DNA of 6,890 bases, taken from positions 1 through 6,890 of the forward strand of contig CAJLUP010000094.1 in NCBI GenBank assembly GCA_905209865.1. The letters run 5' to 3'. The notes beneath the pieces were generated by a model that saw only the letters and a program-made list of their open reading frames with translations, was not told the DNA's origin and made no database searches. This document shows, piece by piece, positions 1-6,667 of this stretch. Position 1 is the first letter of the stretch. The number at the start of each line of letters is the position of its first letter. The position numbers and the translations under genes are program-made. Origin of the DNA: an uncultured Lachnospiraceae bacterium. Its GTDB lineage: Bacteria > Bacillota > Clostridia > Lachnospirales > Lachnospiraceae.

Positions 1-39
1 AGAGGTTTCGATCTCTTCCCTTTATTTTTGCCAATGATA

Positions 40-68
40 ATTATACTCTAAGCTCCTGAGGTAAACTA
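40..68 (-). promoter_or_regulatory. weak promoter-like sequence downstream of mfd
   Basis: Read on the minus strand there is a perfect TATAAT (40-45), with TAGTTT (63-68) 17 bases upstream as a poor -35. It points away from mfd toward a gene beyond the left edge. The -10 is consensus but the -35 matches TTGACA at only two positions. No ATG or convincing ribosome binding site follows within the window. Nothing in 1-111 resembles a strong terminator either: only two short hairpins without T-tracts are visible, so read-through from mfd is possible. Confidence 0.3.
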
Positions 69-111
69 AACAATTACGAAACAGTTCTCGCGCAGTCTCC
101 CGTCTGCATTT

Positions 112-3100
112 TTATAAAAGCTGTCTTAGATCTTCCAATATCCTCTTTACCGTCTGAAGTACATTTTCCGAATTATTTTTACTGCTCCTGCCTTTTTTAC
201 AATATAAAAAATAGGGAGGTTCTTCTGCCCTGAAGATCAGATCTTTTTTATAATCATTCAGAAGCCCCGGGATTTTTTGGGGATCAATCTTTGCTTTCTC
301 ATACATCGTAAACCGAAGTTCCTCTCCCTTTTGCTCTACGGCAGTAACATATACCGAGTGTGCAAGACTTTTCAGCGCCGCAATCGTAAGAAGCTGCTGT
401 ACTTTTTTCGGAATATCTCCGAAACGGTCGATCAATTCTTCCGTCATATCCTCCAGTTCTTCCTCATTTTCAATCGCAGCGATCCTCTTGTATACATCTA
501 ATTTTTGATACTCGTTTTTAATATAATATTCAGGAATATATGCGTCTGTATTCAGATCGATCATTGTTGTAAAGGACTCTGCCTCAGGTCCGCCTTTTAG
601 TTGTCTTACCGCTTCATTAAGCATTTTACAATAGAGATCATAACCGACCGCTTCCATATGTCCGCTCTGCGCTTCTCCGAGAAGATTACCTGCTCCGCGA
701 ATTTCAAGATCGCGCATGGCAATTTTAATTCCTGATCCAAGATCGGTAAACTCGCGGATCGCAGAAAGTCGTTTCTCTGCCACTTCTTTTAATAATTTAT
801 CTCTTCGATACAATAAGAATGCATACGCCATCCGATTCGACCGTCCTACACGCCCGCGAAGCTGATAAAGCTGAGACAATCCAAACCGGTCTGCATCCTG
901 TATGATCATCGTATTCGCATTCGGAATATCTAATCCGGTTTCAATAATCGTCGTCGAAACAAGAACATCAATATCACCGTTAATAAAATCATACATGATA
1001 TCCTCCAGTTCCCGCTCTCTCATCTGCCCATGCGCAAACGCAACATTTGCCTCAGGAACAAGACGCCCGATCCTGCCTGCAACATCCGCAATATCATTGA
1101 CCCGATTATACACATAATACACCTGACCGCCTCTTGCAAGTTCCCGTGTAACCGCCTCCCGAACAGTCTCATCATTTGATTCGATCACATAAGTCTGAAT
1201 CGGCATCCTCTCATTCGGCGCTTCTTCCAGAACACTCATATCCCGGATCCCGATCAGACTCATATGGAGTGTTCTCGGAATAGGGGTTGCAGTCAAAGTC
1301 AAAACATCAATATTTTCTCTTAGTTTTTTAATCTTCTCTTTATGAGTCACGCCGAAACGCTGCTCTTCGTCTATAATCAGCAAACCGAGATCTTTGAATG
1401 CAACATCTTTTGACAAAACACGATGTGTTCCTACTACAATATCTACAAGACCTTTTTTCACATCTTCGATCGTCTTTTTCTGTTCTGACGCTGTTCGAAA
1501 ACGACAAAGCAGATCAATCCTTACCGGAAACTCTTTCAGCCTCTGCACAAATGTATTGTAATGCTGCTGTGCCAAAATCGTTGTCGGAACGAGACATACA
1601 ACCTGTTTTCCTTCCTGAACTGCTTTAAACGCTGCCCTTATAGCAATCTCTGTCTTTCCGTATCCGACATCGCCGCAGATCAAACGATCCATGATCTTCG
1701 TACTTTCCATATCGCGTTTTGTATCCTCGATCGCCTGAAGCTGGTCATCTGTCTCCTCAAACGGAAACATCTCTTCAAACTCCTTCTGCCAAACTGTATC
1801 CGGCCCGTATACAAACCCTTCCGACTGTTGTCTGACCGCATACAATTCCACAAGATCTTTCGCTACGCTTTGAACTGCTTTCTTTACCTGCGTTTTTGTT
1901 TTTCCCCATTGAAGCGTTCCAAGTTTGTTCAAACGAGGTTTCTTCGCATCTGCTCCCGCGTATTTTTGGATCAGATCCATCTGTGCGACAGGTATATACA
2001 AAACGCCTCCTTCGGCATAAGCAATCTTCATGTAATCCTTTATGATCTTGTCAACTTCAATTTTCTCGATTCCTTTATACACGCCAATCCCGTGATTTTC
2101 GTGAACAACATAATCCCCTGGTTTTAACTCGGCAAAATCCTGGATTCTCTGCCCTTCATACTTTCTACGCTTCTTCTTTTTCTTTTTCCTTCCGAAAATA
2201 TCCGATTCTGAAATCACAACAAATTTCAGCATCGGATACTCATATCCCTCAGACGCATATCCGTACGCCGCCATAATCTCGCCGGGTTTTACTTCCCGCT
2301 CCATATCCTCACTGTAGAAACTGCTCAGATCATAATCTCTTAAATCTTCGGCAAGACGTTTTGCCCTTGTTCTTGAACCTGACAAAAGAACAACTCTGTA
2401 TCCGTTTCGTTTCAGCCTTTTCAAATCCCGTGTCAGAAGTTCAAAACTGTTATTATACGGATTCACCCCTTTTGCCTGCAATGTATGAACCATTCTCACT
2501 TGGAACAGACCACATTTTGATTCCAGCGTAGTCATTCCGATACCACTATAACCATTCATTTTCCCGATGATATCTTTCGTCTGAAATACTTGCAGATCTT
2601 CCGAGTTCGCTTTTTCCAGCCCTGCATCGATCCGGTTTCTCAGACTTTCAAAATACTCTGTTTCCACCGTCTCCGCCATTTCCTGCAGTCTGTGAGGTTC
2701 ATCATAAAACAGAAGCGTTTTATTTCTTGGAAAATACTCTAAAAACGAAACCGGGTTTCCTTTTTTTCCACAGTTTTCGGAAGCCGGATAGATCGTAATT
2801 TCTGAAATGTTTTCTACAGATCTCTGACTTTCAACATCGAATGTCCTGATCGAATCGATCTCATCTCCCCACAATTCTATACGAACCGGCATTTCCTCCG
2901 AAAGAGGAAACACATCAATGATTCCTCCTCGTACCGCAAACTGACCGGGCATTTCTATCTGGCTCTCCCTTTCGTAGCCAAGCGTTGCAAGTTCTTGCTC
3001 TAAACGGGTAAGATCGACCGTATCTTCTCCTGTAATATGAATCCTGCTTTTTCGGATCTCTTCCGGCGAAATGATCCCGTCCAAAAAAGCATCCATCGTT

Positions 3101-3459
3101 GTAATCACCGTAACAGGATCTTTATCCCTTTTCTCCGAAATTGCCCTCAGAACTTCCATCCTCTTTGCAGTGAGCGTTTTCCCTTTAATATCTGCATAGT
3201 AAAAAAGCAGATCCCTTGCCGGATACAAATACACTGCTTCCCCGAACAACATATATTCTTCATATGCCTTTTTTGCTTTTTCTTCATCTGCAAAAATAAC
3301 AAGTTTATATTCACATCCGTTTCCAAGTCCGCAGATCAAGTGTATCTTCTGTGTATTTACACATCCTGCGATCTGTATCATCCCGTTTTCTTTTGTCCTG
3401 TTTTTTCGGATTTCTTCATAATCCGCCAGTTCCTCTAAGGGAGCAAGCAACGCTTTCAT
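112..3459 (-). CDS. mfd: Mfd, transcription-repair coupling factor
   Basis: A DNA translocase that recognises RNA polymerase stalled at lesions, strips it from the template and recruits UvrA for nucleotide excision repair in the cytoplasm. The 1115 residues match the usual bacterial length. The N-terminal UvrB-like module includes GQFAVRGG at 172-179. A lysine/arginine-rich linker then leads into the CarD-like RNA polymerase interaction domain, which starts near ELKPGD at 444. The SF2 helicase core follows: Walker A GDVGYGKT at 596-603, DEEQ at 697-700, TATPIPRT at 723-730 and QLRGRVGRS at 866-874. The C-terminal TRCF domain spans about 960-1060. All motifs are intact. The ATG lies 3 bases after the pth stop, with AGAGGA (3470-3475) inside the end of pth, so translation is probably coupled and both genes share the pth promoter. 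The basic linker looks like a normal interdomain spacer. Confidence 0.97.
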   Translation of the reverse strand: MKALLAPLEELADYEEIRKNRTKENGMIQIAGCVNTQKIHLICGLGNGCEYKLVIFADEEKAKKAYEEYMLFGEAVYLYPARDLLFYYADIKGKTLTAKRMEVLRAISEKRDKDPVTVITTMDAFLDGIISPEEIRKSRIHITGEDTVDLTRLEQELATLGYERESQIEMPGQFAVRGGIIDVFPLSEEMPVRIELWGDEIDSIRTFDVESQRSVENISEITIYPASENCGKKGNPVSFLEYFPRNKTLLFYDEPHRLQEMAETVETEYFESLRNRIDAGLEKANSEDLQVFQTKDIIGKMNGYSGIGMTTLESKCGLFQVRMVHTLQAKGVNPYNNSFELLTRDLKRLKRNGYRVVLLSGSRTRAKRLAEDLRDYDLSSFYSEDMEREVKPGEIMAAYGYASEGYEYPMLKFVVISESDIFGRKKKKKKRRKYEGQRIQDFAELKPGDYVVHENHGIGVYKGIEKIEVDKIIKDYMKIAYAEGGVLYIPVAQMDLIQKYAGADAKKPRLNKLGTLQWGKTKTQVKKAVQSVAKDLVELYAVRQQSEGFVYGPDTVWQKEFEEMFPFEETDDQLQAIEDTKRDMESTKIMDRLICGDVGYGKTEIAIRAAFKAVQEGKQVVCLVPTTILAQQHYNTFVQRLKEFPVRIDLLCRFRTASEQKKTIEDVKKGLVDIVVGTHRVLSKDVAFKDLGLLIIDEEQRFGVTHKEKIKKLRENIDVLTLTATPIPRTLHMSLIGIRDMSVLEEAPNERMPIQTYVIESNDETVREAVTRELARGGQVYYVYNRVNDIADVAGRIGRLVPEANVAFAHGQMRERELEDIMYDFINGDIDVLVSTTIIETGLDIPNANTMIIQDADRFGLSQLYQLRGRVGRSNRMAYAFLLYRRDKLLKEVAEKRLSAIREFTDLGSGIKIAMRDLEIRGAGNLLGEAQSGHMEAVGYDLYCKMLNEAVRQLKGGPEAESFTTMIDLNTDAYIPEYYIKNEYQKLDVYKRIAAIENEEELEDMTEELIDRFGDIPKKVQQLLTIAALKSLAHSVYVTAVEQKGEELRFTMYEKAKIDPQKIPGLLNDYKKDLIFRAEEPPYFLYCKKGRSSKNNSENVLQTVKRILEDLRQLL

Positions 3460-3462
3460 AAC

Positions 3463-4044
3463 TTATTTTTCCTCTTTCTTTTTTCGGTTATATTCATTCA
3501 TCGCCTCGTTGATCTGACCTGAAACGATCAGTTCCACGGCATGGACTGCATGACTGTACCCCTCTTCCATCAGTTCTGCTTCACCTTTGGAAAAATGTCC
3601 GAGCACATAGTCCGCAAGATCATATTTTGCCGGCTTCTCTCCGACTCCAACTTTGATCCGCGGAAAGACCTGACTGCCAAGATGAGCAATAATATTTTTT
3701 ATTCCATTATGCCCTCCGGCGCTTCCTTTTGCCCGGATTCGAAGCTGTCCTACATCAAGACTAATATCATCATAGATAATGATCAGCTCCTTTTCTTCAT
3801 CCACTTTATAATAATCCAACAGGCTGCGTATACTTTCCCCACTCAAATTCATATACGTCTGCGGCTTTGCCAGGATAACCTTCTGCCCTTCGATCATCCC
3901 TTTTCCAATAAAAGCTCTATGCTTCTTTGCATCTACATCTATATTATATTTCTCTGAAATCCTGTCTATTACTTCAAACCCGACATTATGTCTTGTTCCT
4001 TCATATTGTTTCGTCGGATTTCCGAGTCCTGCAATAATAAACAT
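3463..4044 (-). CDS. pth: Peptidyl-tRNA hydrolase
   Basis: Cleaves the ester bond of peptidyl-tRNAs that drop off the ribosome, recycling tRNA in the cytoplasm; essential in most bacteria and called spoVC in Bacillus subtilis. At 193 residues it has the usual length. The residues equivalent to E. coli Asn10, His20, Asn68, Asp93 and Asn114 are present as N9, H19, N66, D92 and N113, in the contexts GLGNP, TRHNVGF, TYMN, YDD and GGHNG. The start is the ATG at 4042-4044, supported by an excellent AAAGGAGG ribosome binding site (AGGAGG at 4053-4058, 8 bases upstream). It is the first gene of a pth-mfd operon, a common arrangement in Firmicutes. A sigma-A-type promoter lies just upstream, leaving a leader of about 20 bases. 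Confidence 0.97.
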   Translation of the reverse strand: MFIIAGLGNPTKQYEGTRHNVGFEVIDRISEKYNIDVDAKKHRAFIGKGMIEGQKVILAKPQTYMNLSGESIRSLLDYYKVDEEKELIIIYDDISLDVGQLRIRAKGSAGGHNGIKNIIAHLGSQVFPRIKVGVGEKPAKYDLADYVLGHFSKGEAELMEEGYSHAVHAVELIVSGQINEAMNEYNRKKKEEK

Positions 4045-4071
4045 CTTTTCAACCTCCTTTTCAGCACAAAT

Positions 4072-4100
4072 ATTTTACAATATCTCTCTTTCTTTGTCAC
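4072..4100 (-). promoter_or_regulatory. sigma-A-type promoter of pth-mfd
   Basis: On the minus strand GTGACA (4095-4100) and TAAAAT (4072-4077) are separated by exactly 17 bases, each one mismatch from consensus. Transcription would start near 4065, about 20 bases before the pth start, leaving just room for the ribosome binding site. This suits a constitutive housekeeping operon. Prediction from sequence only. Confidence 0.75.
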
Positions 4101-4111
4101 GCAGATCACAT

Positions 4112-4140
4112 GCATATTTTTCCTTTTTCAATCATACACT
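4112..4140 (+). promoter_or_regulatory. sigma-E (mother-cell sporulation) promoter
   Basis: GCATATT (4112-4118), a 14-base spacer, then CATACACT (4133-4140). This fits every specified position of the Bacillus subtilis sigma-E consensus KMATATT-N14/15-CATACAHT. Transcription would start near 4147-4149, about 47 bases before the ATG at 4195. A sigma-A alternative (TATAAA at 4141-4146) lacks a credible -35. The -35 element sits only 11 bases from the divergent pth -35. The assignment is by consensus match; the presence of sigma-G in the same window supports a sporulating host. Confidence 0.7.
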
Positions 4141-4150
4141 TATAAAAAAG

Positions 4151-4174
4151 CGGATCGCCGTAAAACGGCAGCCG
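4151..4174. terminator. leader hairpin, possible minus-strand terminator
   Basis: GCCGT (4157-4161) and ACGGC (4165-4169) form a 5-bp stem with an AAA loop, extended across a small internal loop by CGG (4151-4153) and CCG (4172-4174). Read on the minus strand, the stem is followed by one C and then six T (4149-4144), the form of an intrinsic terminator that would protect pth from antisense read-through. Read on the plus strand, the hairpin lies within the first few bases of the predicted sigma-E transcript, where it could stabilise the 5' end. The stem is short, so either role is tentative. Confidence 0.35.
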
Positions 4175-4194
4175 GATAATCGGGAGGTAACTCT

Positions 4195-4629
4195 ATGAGT
4201 TCCAGAACAAAAATCGTTGTTCTTCACATGAAAGAAATCATTTATACCGCCATTTTTGCGGCGCTTGCACTTCTGGTCATCGTCTTGCTCATTTTTATGT
4301 TCGGCACAGATAAAAAAGACAGCGCCGTAAAAAATGAAAAGCAATATACGCCCGGAATTTATACTTCCACACTGACGCTGAATCATACGAATCTGGAAGT
4401 AGAAGTTTCTGTTGACGCCTATAAGATCAATTCGATCCGATTCTCCAATCTTGATGAAACGGTAACAACAATGTTTCCACTCATCCAGCCGGCTATTGAA
4501 GAAATCGCAGATCAGATCTACGAAACACAATCCCCGGAATCGATCACCTTATCCGAAGATACTCCTTATACATCGCAGATCATTTTAGATGCCATATGCG
4601 AAGCCGTCGAAAAAGCCGCAGTAAAATAA
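4195..4629 (+). CDS. membrane-anchored FMN-binding-domain-like protein, predicted sporulation gene
   Basis: A 144-residue protein with a short basic N-terminus, one strong transmembrane segment at about 15-37 and a domain of about 95 residues that should face outward. That domain has the layout of the FMN-binding family (PF04205): YTPGIYTS near 51-58, a strand-rich EVEVSVDAYKINSIRF stretch at 68-83, then a C-terminal YTSQIILDAICEAV helix at 125-138. The usual SGAT flavin-attachment motif is replaced by SEDT (120-123), so the threonine remains but the motif is degenerate, and flavin binding is doubtful. The start is the ATG at 4195, with GGGAGG at 4182-4187 seven bases upstream; the internal ATG at residue 12 has no such site. 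It stands alone, divergent from pth, behind a predicted sigma-E promoter and ending in its own terminator. Membrane role during sporulation is inference. Confidence 0.85.
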   Translation: MSSRTKIVVLHMKEIIYTAIFAALALLVIVLLIFMFGTDKKDSAVKNEKQYTPGIYTSTLTLNHTNLEVEVSVDAYKINSIRFSNLDETVTTMFPLIQPAIEEIADQIYETQSPESITLSEDTPYTSQIILDAICEAVEKAAVK

Positions 4630-4642
4630 CTGCGGCTCTTTT
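4615..4642. terminator. bidirectional intrinsic terminator
   Basis: GCCGCAGT (4615-4622) and ACTGCGGC (4629-4636) form a perfect 8-bp stem with a 6-base loop, AAAATA. On the plus strand it is followed by TCTTTTCT, ending the 4195-4629 gene. The TAA stop lies in the loop and its last base starts the second arm. On the minus strand the stem is followed by five T (4614-4610), so it can also end the converging sigG/phosphatase transcripts. A second weaker stem, CTGCC (4648-4652) with GGCAG (4661-4665), precedes it on the minus-strand side. Confidence 0.85.
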
Positions 4643-4701
4643 CTGCACTGCCTTCTGTATGGCAGCATAATATCCGTTAGCATGCTCACATATGCTGATA
4701 T

Positions 4702-4965
4702 TTATCCTTCCACAATCAAATAGGTTCCGTCCGGCAGAGCAAATACTTCTGAAGCGTCCTCCAGATCTTCCGCAGACATTCCATCTACATCAACACCTTC
4801 TTCTTCAAAGTATTCTCTTACCTCTTCTATCGAATCGACTACAACAGCCATGCAGTCTGCAAGAAATGCTTCTGCCTCTTCCAAATTGCCTGCCACAGGC
4901 TCATCAAATAACTTCGTCTGTTCTTTCAAAAATGTGCTCAGGCACTCTTCACTGTACTCATTCAT
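4702..4965 (-). CDS. small highly acidic protein of unknown function
   Basis: An 87-residue protein whose family I do not recognise. It has 26 Asp/Glu against 3 Lys/Arg, giving a strongly negative net charge. It has no signal peptide and no membrane segment, so it should be cytoplasmic. A helical pattern covers about 28-56, and the end (about 73-86, ALPDGTYLIVEG) looks like a short strand-turn-strand. Cysteines are at 8 and 38. The ATG overlaps the phosphatase stop in an ATGA arrangement, with GAGGAG (4974-4979) 8 bases upstream, so translation is coupled to the phosphatase and a functional link is plausible. The coding call rests on the site, the overlap and the coherent composition. No catalytic motif is visible, so no activity is proposed. 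Confidence 0.85.
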   Translation of the reverse strand: MNEYSEECLSTFLKEQTKLFDEPVAGNLEEAEAFLADCMAVVVDSIEEVREYFEEEGVDVDGMSAEDLEDASEVFALPDGTYLIVEG

Positions 4966-5633
4966 CTCTCTTTCTCCTCTTCCTTTATCATATCAAGAAT
5001 TTCATCTGCTGCAGCTACGATTCGGCATGCGCCTGCCATTTCAAGTTCTTCCCTTGTTCGAAATCCCCACTCTACAAGCACCGTATCCATCCCGGCTGCA
5101 TTTCCGGTCGCTGCGTCAACCTCTGAATCCCCAATGTACAGCACTTCCTCAGACGCTGCTCCAAACAGATCTGCCATAGAAAACAGAGCCGCCGGATCCG
5201 GTTTTCTCGGAACGCCTTCTTTCTGACCCCATACAAGATCAAACAGCTCTTTTCCGAATATCTCTTCTACAACATGAACAGCCTGACGATCCGGTTTATT
5301 AGACAACACACCGAGCTTCATTCCTTTCTTCTTCATCTCGGAAAGCATCTTTTCAATTCCAGGATAAGGTTTTACATGATAAGTACAGTTCTTATCAAAA
5401 ATACGTCCGTATGCCGCAAATGCCTCTTCAAAACGAGAAAGACCTGTATCCCCCGCCGCTTTCAGCGACTGCTCGATCAATACCTTTGCTCCGTTGCCGA
5501 CAAATGACCGGCATTGTTCTTTCGTAATTACCGGAAGTTCCATCTCTTCAAGCGTCTCGTTTACCGAGAACAACAAAGATTCCAATGTATCCGTCAATGT
5601 TCCGTCCAAGTCAAATATACATGCTTTGTACAT
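4962..5633 (-). CDS. HAD-family hydrolase, phosphoglycolate phosphatase-like
   Basis: A 223-residue phosphatase of the haloacid dehalogenase superfamily, subfamily I, resembling phosphoglycolate phosphatase (Gph) and pyrophosphatase PpaX. Motif I DLDGTLTDT at 8-16 supplies the nucleophile D8 and acid/base D10. Motif II is LSNK (S111), motif III is the lysine of RKPDP (K144), and motif IV is GDSEVD (D169, D173), which binds magnesium. A helical cap domain lies at about 16-85. All catalytic residues are present, so an active enzyme is expected. The substrate cannot be read from sequence: phosphoglycolate, pyrophosphate or another small phosphate ester are all possible. The ATG at 5631-5633 has AGAGGA (5643-5648) 9 bases upstream. 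It has its own predicted promoter downstream of sigG and overlaps the next gene by 4 bases. Confidence 0.92.
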   Translation of the reverse strand: MYKACIFDLDGTLTDTLESLLFSVNETLEEMELPVITKEQCRSFVGNGAKVLIEQSLKAAGDTGLSRFEEAFAAYGRIFDKNCTYHVKPYPGIEKMLSEMKKKGMKLGVLSNKPDRQAVHVVEEIFGKELFDLVWGQKEGVPRKPDPAALFSMADLFGAASEEVLYIGDSEVDAATGNAAGMDTVLVEWGFRTREELEMAGACRIVAAADEILDMIKEEEKER

Positions 5634-5667
5634 GGTTCTTCATCCTCTCTTATCTTTGGTCAAATTT

Positions 5668-5696
5668 ATATTACCATCAAGAACTTTATCTGACAA
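5668..5696 (-). promoter_or_regulatory. sigma-A-type promoter of the phosphatase gene pair
   Basis: On the minus strand TTGTCA (5691-5696) and TAATAT (5668-5673) are 17 bases apart. The -35 has one mismatch and the -10 two. The start would fall near 5661, giving a leader of about 28 bases before the phosphatase ATG. This would let the phosphatase and the acidic protein be expressed in growing cells, independently of sigG. An inverted repeat, AAGAGA (5695-5700) with TCTCTT (5711-5716), overlaps the -35 edge. It lacks a T-tract on the minus strand, so it is not a convincing sigG terminator. Confidence 0.55.
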
Positions 5697-5754
5697 GAGA
5701 CTTTCCAAAATCTCTTTCTTCTCCCATACACGCACTTATATCCTTCTTGTATTC

Positions 5755-6537
5755 TTATTTGCCAAGGAGATATTTCCGCATAGTTTTCAATGCATTTTTC
5801 TCTAATCTGCTCACCTGTGCCTGAGAAATATTAATCTGCTGTGCAACTTCCATCTGTGTCTTTCCCTCAAAAAAACGCAGCGTGATAATATATCGTTCTC
5901 TTTCATTCAGACGCTCCATTGCAGCCTCCAAAGAAAGCTCCTCAATCCAGTTTTCTTCCTTGTTTTTCTTATCACTCACCTGATCCATCACAAAAAGCGC
6001 ATCCTGACCATCGCTGTAAACCGGCTCATGAAGACTCATCGGCATTTGGATCGCATCCAATGCATAGACGATCTCTTCTTTTGTGATTCCAATCTCTTCC
6101 GCAATTTCCTGCACGGTCGGTTCTTTCATATGCTTTTTAATATATCCTTCTTTCGCATAGATCGCCTTATATGCCGTATCGCGCAATGACCTGCTCACAC
6201 GAATGGGGCTGTTATCCCGCAGATACCGTCTGATCTCTCCTATGATCATAGGCACTGCATATGTGGAAAACTTTACCATGCGGTTAGGATCAAAATGATC
6301 CACCGCTTTCATCAGCCCAACACATCCGATCTGAAACAGGTCATCTGCATTTTCACTGCTGTTCTCAAAGCGTTTGATCACGCTCAAAACAAGCCGTAAA
6401 TTTCCTTTGATATATTTTTCCCGGGCTTCTTCATCCCCGGCTTTTATCTTCTCAAAAAGTTCCGTCTTTTCCTCTTCTTTAAGAAGCGGAAGCTTTGCCG
6501 TATTCACACCGCAAAGTTCTACCTTATTTACTGTCAT
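5755..6537 (-). CDS. sigG: RNA polymerase sporulation sigma factor sigma-G
   Basis: Directs RNA polymerase to late forespore genes such as those for spore DNA protection and germination. The N-terminus NKVELCGVNTAKLP matches the start of B. subtilis SigG almost residue for residue and separates it from SigF. Region 2 spans about 46-115, including DDLFQIGC (65-72) and the core STYAVPMIIGEIRRYLRD (91-108). Region 3 lies at about 120-190. Region 4 is at 210-260, with a helix-turn-helix near 227-247 (TQMEVA...SQAQVSRLEK). From the ATG at 6537 the protein is 260 residues, the B. subtilis length; the GTG at 6540 would add one residue. The gene is not beside spoIIGA-sigE here, and the only visible upstream neighbour is a small basic ORF. 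Identity is very likely. Confidence 0.95.
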   Translation of the reverse strand: MTVNKVELCGVNTAKLPLLKEEEKTELFEKIKAGDEEAREKYIKGNLRLVLSVIKRFENSSENADDLFQIGCVGLMKAVDHFDPNRMVKFSTYAVPMIIGEIRRYLRDNSPIRVSRSLRDTAYKAIYAKEGYIKKHMKEPTVQEIAEEIGITKEEIVYALDAIQMPMSLHEPVYSDGQDALFVMDQVSDKKNKEENWIEELSLEAAMERLNERERYIITLRFFEGKTQMEVAQQINISQAQVSRLEKNALKTMRKYLLGK

Positions 6538-6546
6538 CACAATAAT

Positions 6547-6552
6547 CCTCCC
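6547..6552 (-). promoter_or_regulatory. ribosome binding site of sigG
   Basis: GGGAGG on the minus strand, 9 bases from the ATG at 6537 and 6 bases from the GTG at 6540. Both spacings are usable. Alignment with B. subtilis SigG (MSRNKVE against MTVNKVE) favours the ATG. No upstream segment complementary to this site was seen, so a hairpin that hides it is not evident. Confidence 0.7.
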
Positions 6553-6569
6553 AAGCAGTTTCTACTTAG

Positions 6570-6599
6570 AAGAATTCTCATTCAGTAAGAAAGATATTC
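6570..6599 (-). promoter_or_regulatory. possible sigma-F/sigma-G-type promoter of sigG
   Basis: On the minus strand GAATA (6595-6599), a 15-base spacer and GAGAATTCTT (6570-6579) partly fit the forespore consensus (GywTA-N15-GGnrAnAnTw). The -35 has one mismatch and the -10 two, including one of the conserved A positions. The leader would be about 25 bases. Known biology (sigG is transcribed by sigma-F and then autoregulated) makes a forespore promoter expected here, but this match is imperfect. Confidence 0.3.
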
Positions 6600-6623
6600 C
6601 AAATCCCGCAAATTTTTATAAAC

Positions 6624-6667
6624 TTTTAGACCTTGACAAACGGCTCCCAATTTGTAAGTCTCTAAAA
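6624..6667. repeat. imperfect inverted repeat upstream of sigG
   Basis: TTTTAGA (6624-6630) pairs with TCTAAAA (6661-6667), and ACAAA (6636-6640) with TTTGT (6651-6655). The two paired blocks are separated by equal 5-base internal loops around a 10-base centre. It lies between the upstream small ORF and sigG. No T-tract follows on either strand, so it is not a standard terminator. It may be an operator, an RNA structure, or chance in AT-rich sequence. Confidence 0.4.

Noticed and set aside
34..48. Fur/PerR-box-like AT palindrome overlapping the TATAAT after mfd
   Set aside because: Only part of the 7-1-7 pattern matches, and such AT-rich palindromes arise often by chance. The controlled gene is not in the window.
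1561..2127. 188-residue plus-strand open frame inside mfd
   Set aside because: Antisense shadow of the conserved Mfd coding sequence, rich in Cys/Phe/Leu/Ile as expected from reversed codons, with no ribosome binding site.
2165..2200. Low-complexity tract in mfd coding for a run of lysines and arginines
   Set aside because: It sits in the linker before the RNA polymerase interaction domain, where basic linkers are common in Firmicute Mfd. The frame is intact, so no frameshift is indicated.
4132..4530. 132-residue minus-strand open frame opposite the membrane protein gene
   Set aside because: It is antisense to a gene with a strong ribosome binding site and a coherent domain, and it covers the sigma-E promoter region. 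No start signal supports it.
4679..4696. Short hairpin AGCAT/ATGCT after the acidic protein gene
   Set aside because: A 5-bp stem with an 8-base loop and no T-tract on either side. The terminator at 4615-4636 explains the transcript end better.
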